Source of the DNA: Noviherbaspirillum sedimenti
GTDB lineage: Bacteria; Pseudomonadota; Gammaproteobacteria; Burkholderiales; Burkholderiaceae_D
Direction: 5' to 3'
NCBI RefSeq assembly: GCF_003590835.1
Contig: NZ_QYUQ01000002.1
Span: 2,232,001-2,296,000 of the forward strand
DNA length: 64,000 bases
Part shown: positions 63,296 through 64,000 of the stretch, piece by piece
Layout: every line of letters begins with the position of its first letter
Numbering within the stretch: the stretch's first letter is position 1
Made by a program: the position numbers and the translations under genes
The notes under the pieces: generated by a model
What the model saw: the letters and a program-made list of their open reading frames with translations, nothing else
What the model was told of the DNA's origin: nothing
Databases searched by the model: none

Positions 63296-64000
63296 ATGCA
63301 GACCACGCCCACGCCCGCGCCAACACATATCCGCCCCCCTTCCCCTACCCTGCTGGCAATCCTGCTGGCAGGCCTGGCGATGCTTGGACCATTTTCGATT
63401 GACACCTACCTGCCCGCCTTCCCCGACATCCAGGCCGGGCTGCATGCCAGCGCAATCGAAGTGCAGCAGACGCTGACCGCCTACATGTTGTCATTCGCGC
63501 TGATGATCCTGTGGCATGGCGCGCTGTCGGATGCCTTTGGCCGGCGCAACATCACGCTCGGTTCGCTGGCGGTGTTTGCCGTCGCCTCGCTGGGCTGCGC
63601 CGCGGCGCACAGCGTCGAATACCTGTGGGCCTTCCGCATCCTGCAAGGCGTGTCGGCCGGCGCCGGCGTCGTCATCGGCCGCGCGGTCATCCGCGACATG
63701 TACGCCGATGCGCGCGCCGCGCGCCTGCTGTCGCTGGTGACCATGATCTTTTCGATCGCGCCGGCGATTGCGCCGATACTGGGCGGCTGGATCGTCAAGC
63801 TGCTGGACTGGCGCTCGATCTTCCTGTTCCTGTTCGCCTTTACGGTACTGCTGCTGTGGTTTTGCTACAAGCGCCTGCCGGAAACCCTGCCGCCCGAACA
63901 GCGGCAACCGTTCAACCCCGCCTTCCTGGCGCAAAGCTACAAGAAAGTGCTGCGCTCGCCGCGGTTCCATCTGAAGACCGGCGTGGTCGCCTTCAATTTC
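63296..64000 (+). CDS. Bcr/CflA-type multidrug efflux transporter, 5' part (3' end outside window)
   Basis: The frame opens at the ATG at 63296 and stays open for 235 codons to the window edge. It shows the first six membrane segments of a major facilitator protein of the Bcr/CflA drug:proton antiporter group. Markers are LGPFSIDTYLPAFPDI in segment 1, LSDAFGRRNITLGS (motif A), RILQGVSAGAGVVIGRAVIRD (motif B/C region) and WRSIFLFLFAFT. It follows the LLM oxidoreductase by 4 bp. Confidence 0.9.
   Translation, partial: MQTTPTPAPTHIRPPSPTLLAILLAGLAMLGPFSIDTYLPAFPDIQAGLHASAIEVQQTLTAYMLSFALMILWHGALSDAFGRRNITLGSLAVFAVASLGCAAAHSVEYLWAFRILQGVSAGAGVVIGRAVIRDMYADARAARLLSLVTMIFSIAPAIAPILGGWIVKLLDWRSIFLFLFAFTVLLLWFCYKRLPETLPPEQRQPFNPAFLAQSYKKVLRSPRFHLKTGVVAFNF

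Overview
The window reads as a chromosomal segment of a betaproteobacterium of the Burkholderiales, most likely Oxalobacteraceae (Herbaspirillum/Collimonas/Herminiimonas type). This placement is inferred from GC-rich coding, the long forms of PstC and PstA, the urt-ure gene order and the ppk-sixA and ppx neighbourhood. No rRNA, tRNA, CRISPR array, insertion sequence or prophage was seen. Gene density is high and both edges cut through genes (a GGDEF protein on the left, a Bcr/CflA transporter on the right).

Bases 1-28000 form a phosphate-starvation island: siaABC (minus strand), pstS, a repeat lipoprotein, pstC-pstA-pstB-phoU, a HicB-like protein, a PhoX phosphatase, ppk1, sixA, an olsB-plcP-agt lipid-remodelling operon (minus), a basic Lys/Ala/Pro-rich protein, ppx (minus), a GGDEF/EAL protein and a chemoreceptor (minus). 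Seven sites have the same promoter layout: 7-bp PhoB half-sites spaced 11 bp apart, then exactly 10 bp, then a -10 hexamer. They lie before siaA, pstS, phoX, ppk1, olsB, the GGDEF/EAL gene and an orphan terminator at 27917-27944. The last implies an undescribed PhoB-controlled small RNA of about 145 nt. An eighth, weaker site faces the chemoreceptor. The layout suggests that low phosphate jointly induces uptake, phosphoester hydrolysis, polyphosphate synthesis, replacement of phospholipids by phosphorus-free lipids, and two signalling outputs (a Sia phosphatase/kinase switch and c-di-GMP turnover).

Bases 28000-45200 hold envelope and housekeeping genes: tamA-tamB, a small membrane protein, a PBP7-type peptidase, rdgC, a 5'-truncated GGDEF/EAL gene, a DUF924 and a DTW protein. 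Next come a sigma32 promoter with a ROSE-type RNA thermometer in front of a 27-codon remnant of an ibpA/Hsp20 gene, a VanY peptidase, a LysR regulator divergent from a DODA-type dioxygenase, an esterase carrying a 15-bp coding minisatellite, a nitronate monooxygenase and a UreJ/HupE protein.

Bases 45200-56300 are a complete urea-nitrogen module, urtABCDE-ureDABCEFG. It is headed by a near-consensus sigma54 promoter with upstream GCACC half-sites, which suggests NtrC control. A strong terminator between urtA and urtB probably raises the ratio of binding protein to permease.

Bases 56300-64000 carry opgG-opgH (osmoregulated periplasmic glucans), a 63-aa membrane peptide, a PAP2 phosphatase, an MgtC/SapB protein, an LLM flavin oxidoreductase and the start of a Bcr/CflA transporter.
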